Assembly: GCA_003167365.1 (NCBI GenBank)
Contig: PMTM01000004.1
Coordinates: 62,001-126,000, forward strand
DNA from: Spartobacteria bacterium
GTDB taxonomy: Bacteria; Verrucomicrobiota; Verrucomicrobiia; Chthoniobacterales; UBA10450
DNA: 64,000 nucleotides
Direction: 5' to 3'
Shown here: positions 25,659 to 34,203 of the stretch, piece by piece
Layout of the letters: every line of letters starts with the position of its first letter
How positions within the stretch are numbered: the first letter of the stretch is position 1
Program-made: the position numbers and the translations under genes
The notes under the pieces: model-generated
What the model was told of the DNA's origin: nothing
Database searches by the model: none
Seen by the model: the letters and a program-made list of their open reading frames with translations, nothing else

Positions 25659-26963
25659 ATGGCTTCCTCCTCGCAATTAGACGCCGGGGCGAGTGCGCGT
25701 ACTCGCATTGCGACGCGGCTGCTGCCGTTTCTTTTTCTCCTTTACGTCGCGAACTATCTCGATCGCACGAACATCGCTTACGCGACGCTCGGAATGAAAG
25801 GCGACCTGGGTCTGACCGATTCGGTGTTTGGCACGGCGAGTGGAATTTTCTTTATCGGCTATCTCGGGCTGCAAATTCCCGGGGCGCTGTTGGTGGAACG
25901 CTGGAGCGCAAGGCTGCTGCTGGCGATAACCCTGATCACGTGGGGCGCACTCACCACTCTCACCGGTTTTGTGCGCACTCCAATGGAGCTATACGGCGCT
26001 CGTTTTCTACTCGGCGCGGCCGAGGCGGGGTTCTTTCCCGGCGTGATTGTTTATCTTTCTCACTGGTTCATTTATCAGGACCGGGCCAAGGCGGTGGCGC
26101 GGTTTATGGCCGCGATTCCAATTGGATTTATGATCGGCGGACCTATTGCCGGCACGATTCTCGGTGTGCACTGGTTGGGCATCACCGGATGGCGATGGCT
26201 TTTTCTCCTGGAAGGCTTGCCAGCGATTGTCCTGGGACTCGCGGCAGTGTTCGTGTTGCCGGATTGGCCTAACCAAGCGCGATGGCTCCAGCCTGACGAA
26301 CGCGATTGGATTACTGCTCGCCTTGCCGAAGAGCGGCGCGCCAAAGCACACTTGGAGCACGCCAAGATTTGGCAAGCGCTCCGGCAGCCAGCGGTGTTGG
26401 TGCTCACGGCCGGGCTATTTTTCACCTATAGCGGTGGCTATGCGTTTTGGTTCTGGTTTCCTACGATGCTCCAGCGTTTCACTGGTTGGACCGATGTTCA
26501 ACGCATCGGCTGGGTCGGTGCGATTCCGTTTGTGGCGGGCCTGATCGGAATGCTCATTCTCGGCTGGAGTTCCGATCGCACCGGCGAGCGGCGGTGGCAT
26601 TTTGCCATTCCTCAACTGACGGCCGCGCTCGCGCTCGGCGTGTGGTTTTTCATCCCCCATTCGAATGTACTGCTCATTGCGGTGTTCACGCTCGTCGGCT
26701 TCGGCACCGTCGCCTATTTGCCATCGTTTTGGGCGTTGCCTTCCGCATTCCTCTCCAGTTCAGCAGCGGCCGCTGCGGTGGGCTTCATCAATTGCACAGC
26801 GAGCATCGGTGGATTCGTCGGTCCAAAAATTATCGGCAACCTGAGTCAGCGTAATGGATCGTTCAATTCCGGCTTCATCTTCATGATCGCGTGCTGGACG
26901 ATCGCGTCATTGCTGGTGCTGCTGTGCCCGCGGCCAGTGCCAGAAAAGAAGAGACAGGATTAA
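25659..26963 (+). CDS. MFS transporter, anion:cation symporter (ACS) type
   Basis: The start at ATG 25659 gives 434 residues with about 12 transmembrane helices. It has the ACS-family opening RLLPFLFLLYVANYLDRTNIAYA, the TM4 motif GARFLLGAAEAGFFPGVIVYLSHWF, and a short cytoplasmic loop near 200-235. Relatives import organic acids or sugar acids such as galactonate, tartrate or phthalate derivatives with protons. Placed beside the propionate genes, a carboxylate substrate is likely, but this is inference. Confidence 0.87.
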   Translation: MASSSQLDAGASARTRIATRLLPFLFLLYVANYLDRTNIAYATLGMKGDLGLTDSVFGTASGIFFIGYLGLQIPGALLVERWSARLLLAITLITWGALTTLTGFVRTPMELYGARFLLGAAEAGFFPGVIVYLSHWFIYQDRAKAVARFMAAIPIGFMIGGPIAGTILGVHWLGITGWRWLFLLEGLPAIVLGLAAVFVLPDWPNQARWLQPDERDWITARLAEERRAKAHLEHAKIWQALRQPAVLVLTAGLFFTYSGGYAFWFWFPTMLQRFTGWTDVQRIGWVGAIPFVAGLIGMLILGWSSDRTGERRWHFAIPQLTAALALGVWFFIPHSNVLLIAVFTLVGFGTVAYLPSFWALPSAFLSSSAAAAAVGFINCTASIGGFVGPKIIGNLSQRNGSFNSGFIFMIACWTIASLLVLLCPRPVPEKKRQD

Positions 26964-27007
26964 CAGGATGAACGGGATTGAGAAAAACAATCCTGAAAAT
27001 TCTGTCT
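26952..27007. repeat. Intergenic inverted-repeat phrase (acaggat type)
   Basis: The sequence opens agacaggattaacaggatga and closes aattctgtct, giving short inverted ends around repeated ggatt/aatcc phrases. It contains the stop codon of the MFS gene and lies between it and the convergent CoA-transferase gene. It may act as a terminator. Confidence 0.4.
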
Positions 27008-27029
27008 ATGTATTTCGTATCGTCGTGAA

Positions 27030-28385
27030 TCAGCGGTTCAGCGCGACGTCGAACGGTGCGCCGGTCTTCGCGCGGACGTCGTCCACCGTGACACCGGGAT
27101 GCAGCTCGGTGAGAACGAGTCCGCCGCCTTGTTTCACCTCGAACACGCACAGGTCGGTGATGATGAGGTTGACGACTCCCAGGCCCGTGATGGGCAGCGT
27201 GCATTCTTTCAAAATCTTCGGGCTGCCGTCTTTAGCGCAGTGCTCCATTACCGCCACCACGCGCGTTACCCCGGCGACGAGATCCATCGCCCCGCCGGGG
27301 CCTTTGACCATCTTGCCGGGAACCATCCAATTCGCGATGTCGCCTTTGTCCGTCACCTCGAAGGCACCGAGAATGGCGAGATCGATGTGCCCGCCGCGAA
27401 TCATCGTGAACGAGTCGGCGCTCGAGAAAAAGGCTGAGCCGGGAATCGCCGTGATGGTTTGTTTGCCGGCGTTGATCAGGTCGGCGTCCACCTCGTCCTC
27501 GGTCGGGAACGGGCCGATGCCGAGCAGACCATTCTCGGATTGCAGCGTGACGTTCATCCCTTCGGGAATGTAATTGGCCACGAGCGTCGGGATGCCGATG
27601 CCGAGGTTGACGTAGTAGCCGTCGCGCAGCTCCTGCGCCGCACGCTTCGCCATCAACTCACGGATCGGATTTTCTTTTTTTGAGGTCGCGCTGCCCTGCA
27701 CGGTGCGGAACTCGATGCGTTTCTCGTAGCTCGGGCCTTGGATGATGCGGTCGACGAAAATGCCCGGCGTGTGAATCTGGTCTGGATCAAGCTCGCCGAT
27801 CTCGACCAGTTGCTCGACCTCGGCCACGCAAACCTTGCCGCAACTGGCGATCATTGGGTTAAAGTTCCGTGAGGTTTTTCGAAAAATGAGGTTGCCGGAT
27901 TTGTCGCCTTTCCACGCCTTCACCAGCGAGACCTCGGCTGTGATGCCGGGTTCGAGCACGTATTCCTTGCCGTCGAAAACTTTCGTCTCTTTGCCTTCGG
28001 TCAGTTTGGTGCCGAAGCCGGTGCGAGTGTAAAACCCCGGGATCCCCGCGCCGCCCGCGCGCAACCGCTCGGCGAGCGTGCCCTGCGGGATGAGTTCCAG
28101 CTCCAGCTCGTTTGCCAGCACCTGGCGCTCGAACTCCTTGTTCTCGCCGACGTAGGAGGCCATGACCTTTTTCACCTGCCGCGTGGTGAGCAAAATCCCC
28201 ATGCCGAAGCCATCCACGCCCGCGTTGTTGCCGACGATGGTGAGGCCCTTCACGCCGCTGTCGTGCAATGCAGCGATGAGATTTTCCGGTATGCCGCACA
28301 GCCCGAACCCGCCCGCGGCGATCGTCATGTTGTCATGGAGCAAGCCAGCAAGCGCAGTCGTGGCATTGGGATAGACTTTGCTCAT
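27030..28385 (-). CDS. 3-oxoacid CoA-transferase with fused alpha and beta subunits
   Basis: The 451-residue protein joins the A part ([33 protein letters not shown]) to the B part ([21 protein letters not shown]), as in eukaryotic SCOT. The catalytic glutamate is in [11 protein letters not shown] near residue 297. It moves CoA between succinyl-CoA and an acceptor such as acetoacetate or another 3-oxoacid, activating short acids in the cytoplasm. Divergent promoters for it and prpD must share the 143 bp between them. Confidence 0.9.
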   Translation of the reverse strand: MSKVYPNATTALAGLLHDNMTIAAGGFGLCGIPENLIAALHDSGVKGLTIVGNNAGVDGFGMGILLTTRQVKKVMASYVGENKEFERQVLANELELELIPQGTLAERLRAGGAGIPGFYTRTGFGTKLTEGKETKVFDGKEYVLEPGITAEVSLVKAWKGDKSGNLIFRKTSRNFNPMIASCGKVCVAEVEQLVEIGELDPDQIHTPGIFVDRIIQGPSYEKRIEFRTVQGSATSKKENPIRELMAKRAAQELRDGYYVNLGIGIPTLVANYIPEGMNVTLQSENGLLGIGPFPTEDEVDADLINAGKQTITAIPGSAFFSSADSFTMIRGGHIDLAILGAFEVTDKGDIANWMVPGKMVKGPGGAMDLVAGVTRVVAVMEHCAKDGSPKILKECTLPITGLGVVNLIITDLCVFEVKQGGGLVLTELHPGVTVDDVRAKTGAPFDVALNR

Positions 28386-28528
28386 GTGGAGAGAGATTTA
28401 ACCACGGATTGCACGAAGGGCACGAAGGAATTCCGCCAGCCGTGTGAGTTGCTAATAATGAGAATGCAATCCCCAATCCGCTTGCCGAATCGCATCCCAT
28501 CGGCAGATTGCAGCTTCAATTTTTTCTA

Positions 28529-29923
28529 ATGACTAAGACACTCGCTCACCAACTCGCCCATTACGCTTGCTCGCTTCGCTTTGAGGATCTTTCGAAGGAA
28601 GTCGTGCGCGAGGTGAAACGGCGTGTGATCGATTCTATCGGTTGCGCACTAGGCGCGTGGAACGAAGAGCCGTGTGTAATTGCGCGAAACGTCGCCTCGG
28701 AGTTCTCAGCCAAGAATGGTGCGACCATCATTGGCACGAATCACAAAGCGCCGCCGGATTGGGCCGCGTTCGCGACTGGCTGCTGCATTCGCTATTTCGA
28801 TTACAACGACACTTATCTGTCCAAAGAGCCGGCGCATCCGAGCGACAACTTTTCAGCCGCGCTGGCGATGGCGGAAAGTCTCGGCTCAAATGGACGCGAA
28901 TTGATCACGGCAATCGCGCTCGCTTACGAAGTGCAATGCCGCTTGTGCGACGCGGCCAGTATTCGCGCTCGGGGTTGGGACCACGTGACCTACGGCGCGT
29001 TTTCGACCGCACTGGCTTCCGCCAGGTTAATGAAACTTGATCCGGAAAAGACACGGCACGCCGTAAATATCGCCGGCGTGGCGTGCGCAGCGATGCGACA
29101 GGCGCGGGTCGGTGAACTTTCGCACTGGAAAGGCGTCGCGTTTGCTAACGCCGCGCGTCACGGAGTTTACTCTGCGTTGCTTGCGCGCGCGGGGATGACG
29201 GGACCGGCGCCAATTTTTGAAGGCCAGATGGGTTTCGAAAAGGAACTCGGCGTTTCGTTAGGCAACGTTGGCGAAATTTTCGTGAAGCGCCCGGGCGAGA
29301 AAAACGTGAACGAAGGCACCGCGGCCATGATTCTCAACACCAGCATCAAGTATTGGCCGGCGGAATATCACAGCCAGAGCGCGATCGAGGCGGCCATGTT
29401 TTTGCGCAAGGAAATCGGCGATCCTTCGCAGATTCAATCGGTGCGGATCGAGAGTCATGATGCCTCGGTCGATATTATCGGGAGCGAGCCGGAGAAATGG
29501 AAACCGGAGACGCGCGAGACGGCGGACCACAGTTTGCCTTATATCACGAGCATCGCCTTGATCGACGGCGAAGTGACGGATCGACAATTCCAGCCGGAGC
29601 GTTTCATGGATCCGAAGATCTGGAAATTTCTCGAGAACGTGACGGTGCAGCGCAACGCCGAGTTGAGCTCGCTTTACGCCAAAGCAGTCGCGAACATCGT
29701 GCACGTGACCCTGGAAGACGGACGCACCCTGACCAAGCGCGTCGATTATCCGTTAGGCAACGCGTTTAATCCGCTGAGCGACCAGCAACTGGAAGGGAAA
29801 TTCAATGCGCTGGTCGTGCCGGCCTTGGGCGACGCGGGGGCAAAGAAGATTGTCGATCTTGTCTGGAAGCTGGATGAAGTGAAGAATGTCGATGGATTGA
29901 TGCAGGCAGTGAAAATGAAATGA
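28529..29923 (+). CDS. prpD: MmgE/PrpD family 2-methylcitrate dehydratase
   Basis: The ATG at 28529 (MTKTLAHQLAHYACSLRFED) gives 464 residues. Family features are VKRRVIDSIGCALGAW at the start, YNDTYLSKEPAHPSDNFSAALAMAE, YEVQCRLCDAASIRARGWDH, and the C-terminal strand-rich domain. It would dehydrate 2-methylcitrate to methylaconitate without an iron-sulfur cluster. The stop overlaps the start of prpB by 4 bp, and prpC follows, so the assignment to the 2-methylcitrate cycle is strong. Confidence 0.9.
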   Translation: MTKTLAHQLAHYACSLRFEDLSKEVVREVKRRVIDSIGCALGAWNEEPCVIARNVASEFSAKNGATIIGTNHKAPPDWAAFATGCCIRYFDYNDTYLSKEPAHPSDNFSAALAMAESLGSNGRELITAIALAYEVQCRLCDAASIRARGWDHVTYGAFSTALASARLMKLDPEKTRHAVNIAGVACAAMRQARVGELSHWKGVAFANAARHGVYSALLARAGMTGPAPIFEGQMGFEKELGVSLGNVGEIFVKRPGEKNVNEGTAAMILNTSIKYWPAEYHSQSAIEAAMFLRKEIGDPSQIQSVRIESHDASVDIIGSEPEKWKPETRETADHSLPYITSIALIDGEVTDRQFQPERFMDPKIWKFLENVTVQRNAELSSLYAKAVANIVHVTLEDGRTLTKRVDYPLGNAFNPLSDQQLEGKFNALVVPALGDAGAKKIVDLVWKLDEVKNVDGLMQAVKMK

Positions 29924-30786
29924 AAAGCAAAGGCGCGATCTTACGCGAATTGATGGCGAAAGGCCCGGTGATGATGCCGGGCGTGCCCAATGCGTCCATC
30001 GCGCGGCAGGTCGAGCAAGCAGGCTTCGACGCCTTATATATAAGCGGCGCGGGTATGGCGAACGCGACGGCGGGTGTGCCTGACATTGGTTTGCTTACTC
30101 TGACCGAGGTCGCGCGCCTGGCTGGGTACGTTGCGAACGCGACAAGAATTCCGGCGATTGTGGATGTGGACACGGGCTTTGGTGGAGCGGAGAATGTGGC
30201 GCGAACCATTCGTGAATTGGAAAGCGCGGGCCTCGCCGGTTGCCATATTGAGGATCAGGAATTTCCAAAGCGCTGCGGTCATCTCTCCGGGAAATCGGTG
30301 GTCGATATTGAAGAGATGACCGGCAGAATTGAAGCGGCGGTCAGCGCCCGACGAGATAAAGATTTCTTGATCATCGCGCGGACAGACGCGCGCGGCGTCG
30401 AAGATTTTCAAAGCACCGTCAAACGTGCGCAAAAATATGTCGCGGCTGGCGCTGACGCGATTTTTCCCGAGGCATTACAGAGCGCTGATGAGTTCCGCGA
30501 TTTCGCGAAAGAGCTGAAAGTTCCGTTGCTGGCGAACATGACTGAGTTTGGCAAGAGTCCATTGCTTTCATTCAAAGAGCTTTCGGATTTCGGTTATCGC
30601 ATGGTGATTTTTCCGCAGAGCGCATTCCGTGTGTCGATGAAAGCAACCGAAGAATTTTTTCGCGATTTGAAGAAACGCGGGACGCAGTCGGATTCGATCG
30701 ACCAGATGCAAACCCGGGAAGAGCTCTACAAGTTGTTGGATTACGATCCGGCCGCGGACAGTTGGCCGGGCTTGCGTAACCAATAA
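29920..30786 (+). CDS. prpB: 2-methylisocitrate lyase
   Basis: The 288-residue protein of the PEP mutase/isocitrate lyase superfamily has VDVDTGFGG for Mg binding, the catalytic loop PKRCGHLSGK with Cys119, and AVSARRDKDFLIIARTDAR. It cleaves 2-methylisocitrate to succinate and pyruvate. The start overlaps the prpD stop (ATGA). About 80 bp containing a strong hairpin separate it from prpC. Confidence 0.9.
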   Translation: MKSKGAILRELMAKGPVMMPGVPNASIARQVEQAGFDALYISGAGMANATAGVPDIGLLTLTEVARLAGYVANATRIPAIVDVDTGFGGAENVARTIRELESAGLAGCHIEDQEFPKRCGHLSGKSVVDIEEMTGRIEAAVSARRDKDFLIIARTDARGVEDFQSTVKRAQKYVAAGADAIFPEALQSADEFRDFAKELKVPLLANMTEFGKSPLLSFKELSDFGYRMVIFPQSAFRVSMKATEEFFRDLKKRGTQSDSIDQMQTREELYKLLDYDPAADSWPGLRNQ

Positions 30787-30794
30787 GAAAAACA

Positions 30795-30825
30795 TTCAAC
30801 GCTCAACAATATGTTAAGCGTTGAA
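30795..30825. repeat. Hairpin between prpB and prpC
   Basis: The arms ttcaacgct and agcgttgaa (9 bp) enclose a second short stem, aaca/tgtt. No T-run follows. It may be a processing or termination site, or one of the ttgaacattgaacg phrase repeats. Confidence 0.5.
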
Positions 30826-30866
30826 CATTGAACGTTTCTTAATCGCGAGTAAGAAGAAACACATTG

Positions 30867-32006
30867 ATGAGTACAGAAACAAAACCAGCATACAGTCCCG
30901 GCCTGGCCGGCGTGATCGCGGGCGAAACAGAAATTTGCTGGGTCGATCCCAACGCCGGGCTGATGTATCGCGGCTACGACATTCACGAAATGGCGGAGCA
31001 GGCCAGCTTCGAAGAAGTCGCGTTCTTGCTGCTTAACGGCGAGCTGCCCAGCAAGGAACAGCTCGGCAAATTCTCGCGCGAGGTCGCGACGCAACGGGAA
31101 TTGCCGGAGCCCGTTGTCAAAATGCTGCGACTGATGCCGCGCGGGACGCATCCGATGGACATGCTCCGCACCGGCGTGTCGATGTTGGCGCCGTTCGATC
31201 CGGATCTCAATGATCACTCGCACGCCGCTAACATTCGCAAAGCGATCCGCTTGATCGCGCGCGTCTCGACGCTGAGCACAGACGGCTGGCGAATTTCTCA
31301 AGGCGAAGAACCGCTGCCGGAAAAGCTCGATCTGACGCAGGCTGGGAATTTGTTCTACAAGTTGACCGGCAAGGTTCCGCAAGCCTGGCAAATCCGAATG
31401 CTCGACACGATTTTCATTTTGTATGCGGATCATGAATTCAACGCCTCCACTTTTGCTGCGCGCGTGACCGCTTCGACACTGGCCGATATGTACGCCGCAG
31501 TAACTTCTGCGTGCGGAACCCTGAAGGGACCGCTGCACGGCGGGGCTAACGAGGAATCGATGAAGATGCTCGACGATATCAAAACGCCCGACCGCGCCGA
31601 AAGCTGGTTGAAAGAGCAGCTCGCGAAAAAGGCGAAGATCATGGGATTCGGTCATCGGGTATATAAGAAGGGCGATTCGCGGGTGCCGATCATGCGCGAA
31701 ATCGGGCGAGATCTTGGCAAGCGAACGGGTAAGGAGCAATGGATACCGATCTGTGAAAAGCTCGAGGAAACGATGGAGCGCGAGAAACACCTGTGCGCGA
31801 ACGTCGATCTTTACGCTGCGCCGGTGCTCACGATGCTCGGATTTCCGCCGGAGTTGAATACGCCGATCTTTGCCGCGTCGCGCGTGGCCGGTTGGTGCGC
31901 GCACGTGGTCGAACAACACGATCACAATCGATTGATCCGGCCACGCTCGCTTTACACGGGGCCGAAGCTGCGGCCGTATCCCGGCGCGGCCTCAAAAGGC
32001 GCGTGA
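30867..32006 (+). CDS. prpC: 2-methylcitrate synthase/citrate synthase
   Basis: The start at the ATG of 30867 (MSTETKPAYSPGLAGVIAGETEI) gives 379 residues. It has LLLNGELPSKEQL, the first catalytic histidine in PLHGGANEESMKML, the second in MGFGHRVYKKGDSR, and an aspartate in CANVDLYAAPVL. The short length fits type II dimeric enzymes such as PrpC and CitZ. With prpD and prpB upstream, condensation of propionyl-CoA and oxaloacetate is the likely main reaction. Confidence 0.88.
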   Translation: MSTETKPAYSPGLAGVIAGETEICWVDPNAGLMYRGYDIHEMAEQASFEEVAFLLLNGELPSKEQLGKFSREVATQRELPEPVVKMLRLMPRGTHPMDMLRTGVSMLAPFDPDLNDHSHAANIRKAIRLIARVSTLSTDGWRISQGEEPLPEKLDLTQAGNLFYKLTGKVPQAWQIRMLDTIFILYADHEFNASTFAARVTASTLADMYAAVTSACGTLKGPLHGGANEESMKMLDDIKTPDRAESWLKEQLAKKAKIMGFGHRVYKKGDSRVPIMREIGRDLGKRTGKEQWIPICEKLEETMEREKHLCANVDLYAAPVLTMLGFPPELNTPIFAASRVAGWCAHVVEQHDHNRLIRPRSLYTGPKLRPYPGAASKGA

Positions 32007-32017
32007 CTCACAAAACT

Positions 32018-32075
32018 GTAGCGGCGGTCTATGACCGTCGTAGCATTATTTTCGGCGTTCATAGAGCGCCGCTAC
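32018..32075. repeat. REP/BIME-like element just before a thioesterase gene
   Basis: The left half, gtagcggcggtctatgaccg (32018-32040), and right half, cggcgttcatagagcgccgc then tac (32053-32075), are related inverted copies framed by gtag...ctac. The element ends one base before the ATG of the next gene, so it will shape that mRNA leader. Confidence 0.7.
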
Positions 32076-32076
32076 A

Positions 32077-32544
32077 ATGACGGAATCAAAATCTCTTCAG
32101 GAACAATACGCGCCGCGAAATGAGTGCTGGGGTTGCGGCCCGGCCAACCCGGATGGCTTGCGCATCCGCAGCTTTCCGAAAGGCGACGAAGTGATCGCCG
32201 AGTGGACGCCGGAGAAAAAATATGAAGCGTTTCCCGGCGTTCTGAATGGCGGAATCATTGGAACATTGCTCGATTGTCACTGCAATTGGACGGCCGCGTA
32301 TCATTTGATGAAGCGCGCGAATTCTGATCAAGCGCCATGCACGGTTACGGCCGAATATGCGATCAAGTTACTGCGACCGACACCAACCAACGGTCCAGTT
32401 TATCTTTCAGCGAAAACCGTCGATCTAAGCGACGATCGCGCCACCGTTGAAGGAACGTTGACCGCAAGTGGAAAAGTTTGCGCGACTTGCCGCGGGCTTT
32501 TCGTCGCGGTGAAAGAAGGCCACCCAGCGTTTCATAGGTGGTAG
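32077..32544 (+). CDS. PaaI-like hotdog thioesterase
   Basis: The 155-residue protein begins with RNECWGCGPANPDGLRIRSF and has the hotdog helix motif VLNGGIIGTLLDCHCNWTAA, followed by strands ending SGKVCATCRGLFVAV. Such enzymes hydrolyse acyl-CoA thioesters, often as proofreading or housekeeping enzymes. The start codon directly follows one REP-like element and the stop codon lies inside another. Confidence 0.8.
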   Translation: MTESKSLQEQYAPRNECWGCGPANPDGLRIRSFPKGDEVIAEWTPEKKYEAFPGVLNGGIIGTLLDCHCNWTAAYHLMKRANSDQAPCTVTAEYAIKLLRPTPTNGPVYLSAKTVDLSDDRATVEGTLTASGKVCATCRGLFVAVKEGHPAFHRW

Positions 32545-32602
32545 GGACACATCTCCGAGGTGTCCGACGAATTCCACGGACGGCTCGGAGAGCCGTCCCT
32601 AG
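32541..32602. repeat. REP/BIME-like element over the thioesterase stop codon
   Basis: The frame is gtaggg...ccctag with two hairpins, ggacac/gtgtcc and ggacggctc/gagccgtcc. The TAG of the frame is the stop codon of the preceding gene. Two hairpins without a T-run could protect the mRNA 3' end. Confidence 0.7.
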
Positions 32603-32671
32603 CAGCGCACGGAATTCAATGCCCGAATTCCGTCGATGCGCGACACCGATCTACGCGGTTACGCTGCGTTC

Positions 32672-33139
32672 ATGAAAAATTCTATGTTCCGCATCGTTCC
32701 TCTTGCGACCGAAGTCGCGGAGACGGCCCGGCGCGTCGCCGCGAGTGGTGCGCCGGATCATGTCGTCATTACCGTGGATTCGCTAAGAGGCTGTCCTTGT
32801 CGTCACTGTCTTCGCTGGGCGCAGCCGGGCCAGCAGGTGATTCTATTTCCATTCACGGCGATCCCGCCCGGCCGGCCTTATTCAGAAACTGGTCCGATCT
32901 TCGTTCACGCGGGACCGTGCGAACGCTACAGCGCGACGGGCGAATTTCCCGCCGACTTTCGTAACGGACGCGTGATGCGCGCTTACAATTCAAGGAACGA
33001 CATGATCGACGCCGAAGTCGTAAATGGCACTGCGCCGGAAGCGGTCGTTGAAAAGTTGCTGCAAAACCCGGAGACTGCATTTGTGGATGCGCGAAGTGTA
33101 ACTCGCGGTTGTTACACCTTTCGGATTCAACGCGTATGA
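32672..33139 (+). CDS. DUF1203 family protein
   Basis: The ATG at 32672 (MKNSMFRIVPLATEVAE) gives 155 residues. DUF1203 signatures are the cysteine-rich RGCPCRHCLR, ETGPIFVHAGPCERY and YNSRNDMIDAEVV. The family is uncharacterised. Its stop overlaps the ada start by 4 bp, so it is probably made together with the alkylation-repair protein. Confidence 0.8.
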   Translation: MKNSMFRIVPLATEVAETARRVAASGAPDHVVITVDSLRGCPCRHCLRWAQPGQQVILFPFTAIPPGRPYSETGPIFVHAGPCERYSATGEFPADFRNGRVMRAYNSRNDMIDAEVVNGTAPEAVVEKLLQNPETAFVDARSVTRGCYTFRIQRV

Positions 33140-34203
33140 AAATGCCAGAACTTCTTCCTCCATCGGAAACGATGTATCGCGCGCTGGTCAATCGTGATTC
33201 CAGTTTCGAAGGAATTTTTTTCGTCGGCGTGCGCACCACCGGCATTTTTTGCCGCCCAACCTGCTCGGCGAAAAAGCCGGCGCGCGCGAACGTCGATTTT
33301 TTTCCAACCCCGAGTGAAGCATTGCACGGCGGTTACCGTCCCTGTTTGCGTTGTAACCCAATGGATCCGGATAAACGTCCGCCGAAGTTAATCGAAAAAT
33401 TGCGCGCGGAAGTTGAGCGAGCGCCGGGTGGGCGTCTGACCGACAAAGAGCTGGCCGCGTTATCGATTGATCCCTCAACTGCGCGACGTCAGTTCAAACG
33501 GCATTATGGAATGACCTTTCAAGCTTATCATCGCGCGCGGCGGATGGGTCTCGCCTTGCGCGAAGTTCGCCGCGGCCGGCGTGTCGATGAAGCCAAAAAC
33601 GGAAGCGGTTTCGAATCGGCCAGCGGTTTCCGCGAAGCGTTTACGAAAATCTTTGGCGATCCGCCGACGGCGGCAAAGGACCGGGCGTGCATGTTTGCGG
33701 AACGTATCGACACACCGCTTGGCGCGATGTTGGCGGTCGCGGATGACGAAGGTCTGCGCTTGCTCGAATTCGCCGACCGCCGCGCGACGGAAAGGGAATT
33801 GTCGATTCTGCGGAAACGTTTACGGACAAACATCGTGCCAGGTGAGCATCTGCATCTCGATTCGATTCGTGCGCAACTCGCCGATTATTTTTCCGGAAAG
33901 AAGTTAAAGTTCGATATTCCGATCGCACCGGTCGGTTCGGATTTTCAAATGCGGACTTGGAAAATTCTGCGTTCGATTCCGATCGGCGAAACGCGCTCGT
34001 ATTCGTGGATGGCAAAAAAGCTCGGTGATGAGGCCGCGCGCCGTGCCGTCGGCCGCGCCAACGGCACCAACATGATCTGCATCGTCATCCCGTGTCATCG
34101 CGTCATCCGTGCGGACGGGACACTCTGCGGATACGGCGGTGGGTTGTGGCGCAAGAAATGGCTGCTCGATCACGAGAGGAAATGGAAGAAATCAGCCGCT
34201 TAA
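33136..34203 (+). CDS. ada: Bifunctional alkylation regulator/methyltransferase Ada
   Basis: The ATG at 33136 overlaps the upstream stop and gives 355 residues. The N-terminal zinc domain has GIFCRPTCSAKKP and CLRCNP, the methyl-accepting cysteine site. An AraC-like helix-turn-helix follows (LAALSIDPSTARRQFKRHYG). The C-terminal MGMT domain has VIPCHRVIRADGTLCGYGGG. It repairs O6-methylguanine and phosphotriesters and, when methylated, activates repair genes. It shares a TTAA stop overlap with the convergent phospholipase gene. Confidence 0.92.
   Translation: MKMPELLPPSETMYRALVNRDSSFEGIFFVGVRTTGIFCRPTCSAKKPARANVDFFPTPSEALHGGYRPCLRCNPMDPDKRPPKLIEKLRAEVERAPGGRLTDKELAALSIDPSTARRQFKRHYGMTFQAYHRARRMGLALREVRRGRRVDEAKNGSGFESASGFREAFTKIFGDPPTAAKDRACMFAERIDTPLGAMLAVADDEGLRLLEFADRRATERELSILRKRLRTNIVPGEHLHLDSIRAQLADYFSGKKLKFDIPIAPVGSDFQMRTWKILRSIPIGETRSYSWMAKKLGDEAARRAVGRANGTNMICIVIPCHRVIRADGTLCGYGGGLWRKKWLLDHERKWKKSAA

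Noticed and set aside
30741-31925. 394-codon minus-strand frame opposite prpC
   Set aside because: It is antisense to a clear citrate synthase with catalytic residues.
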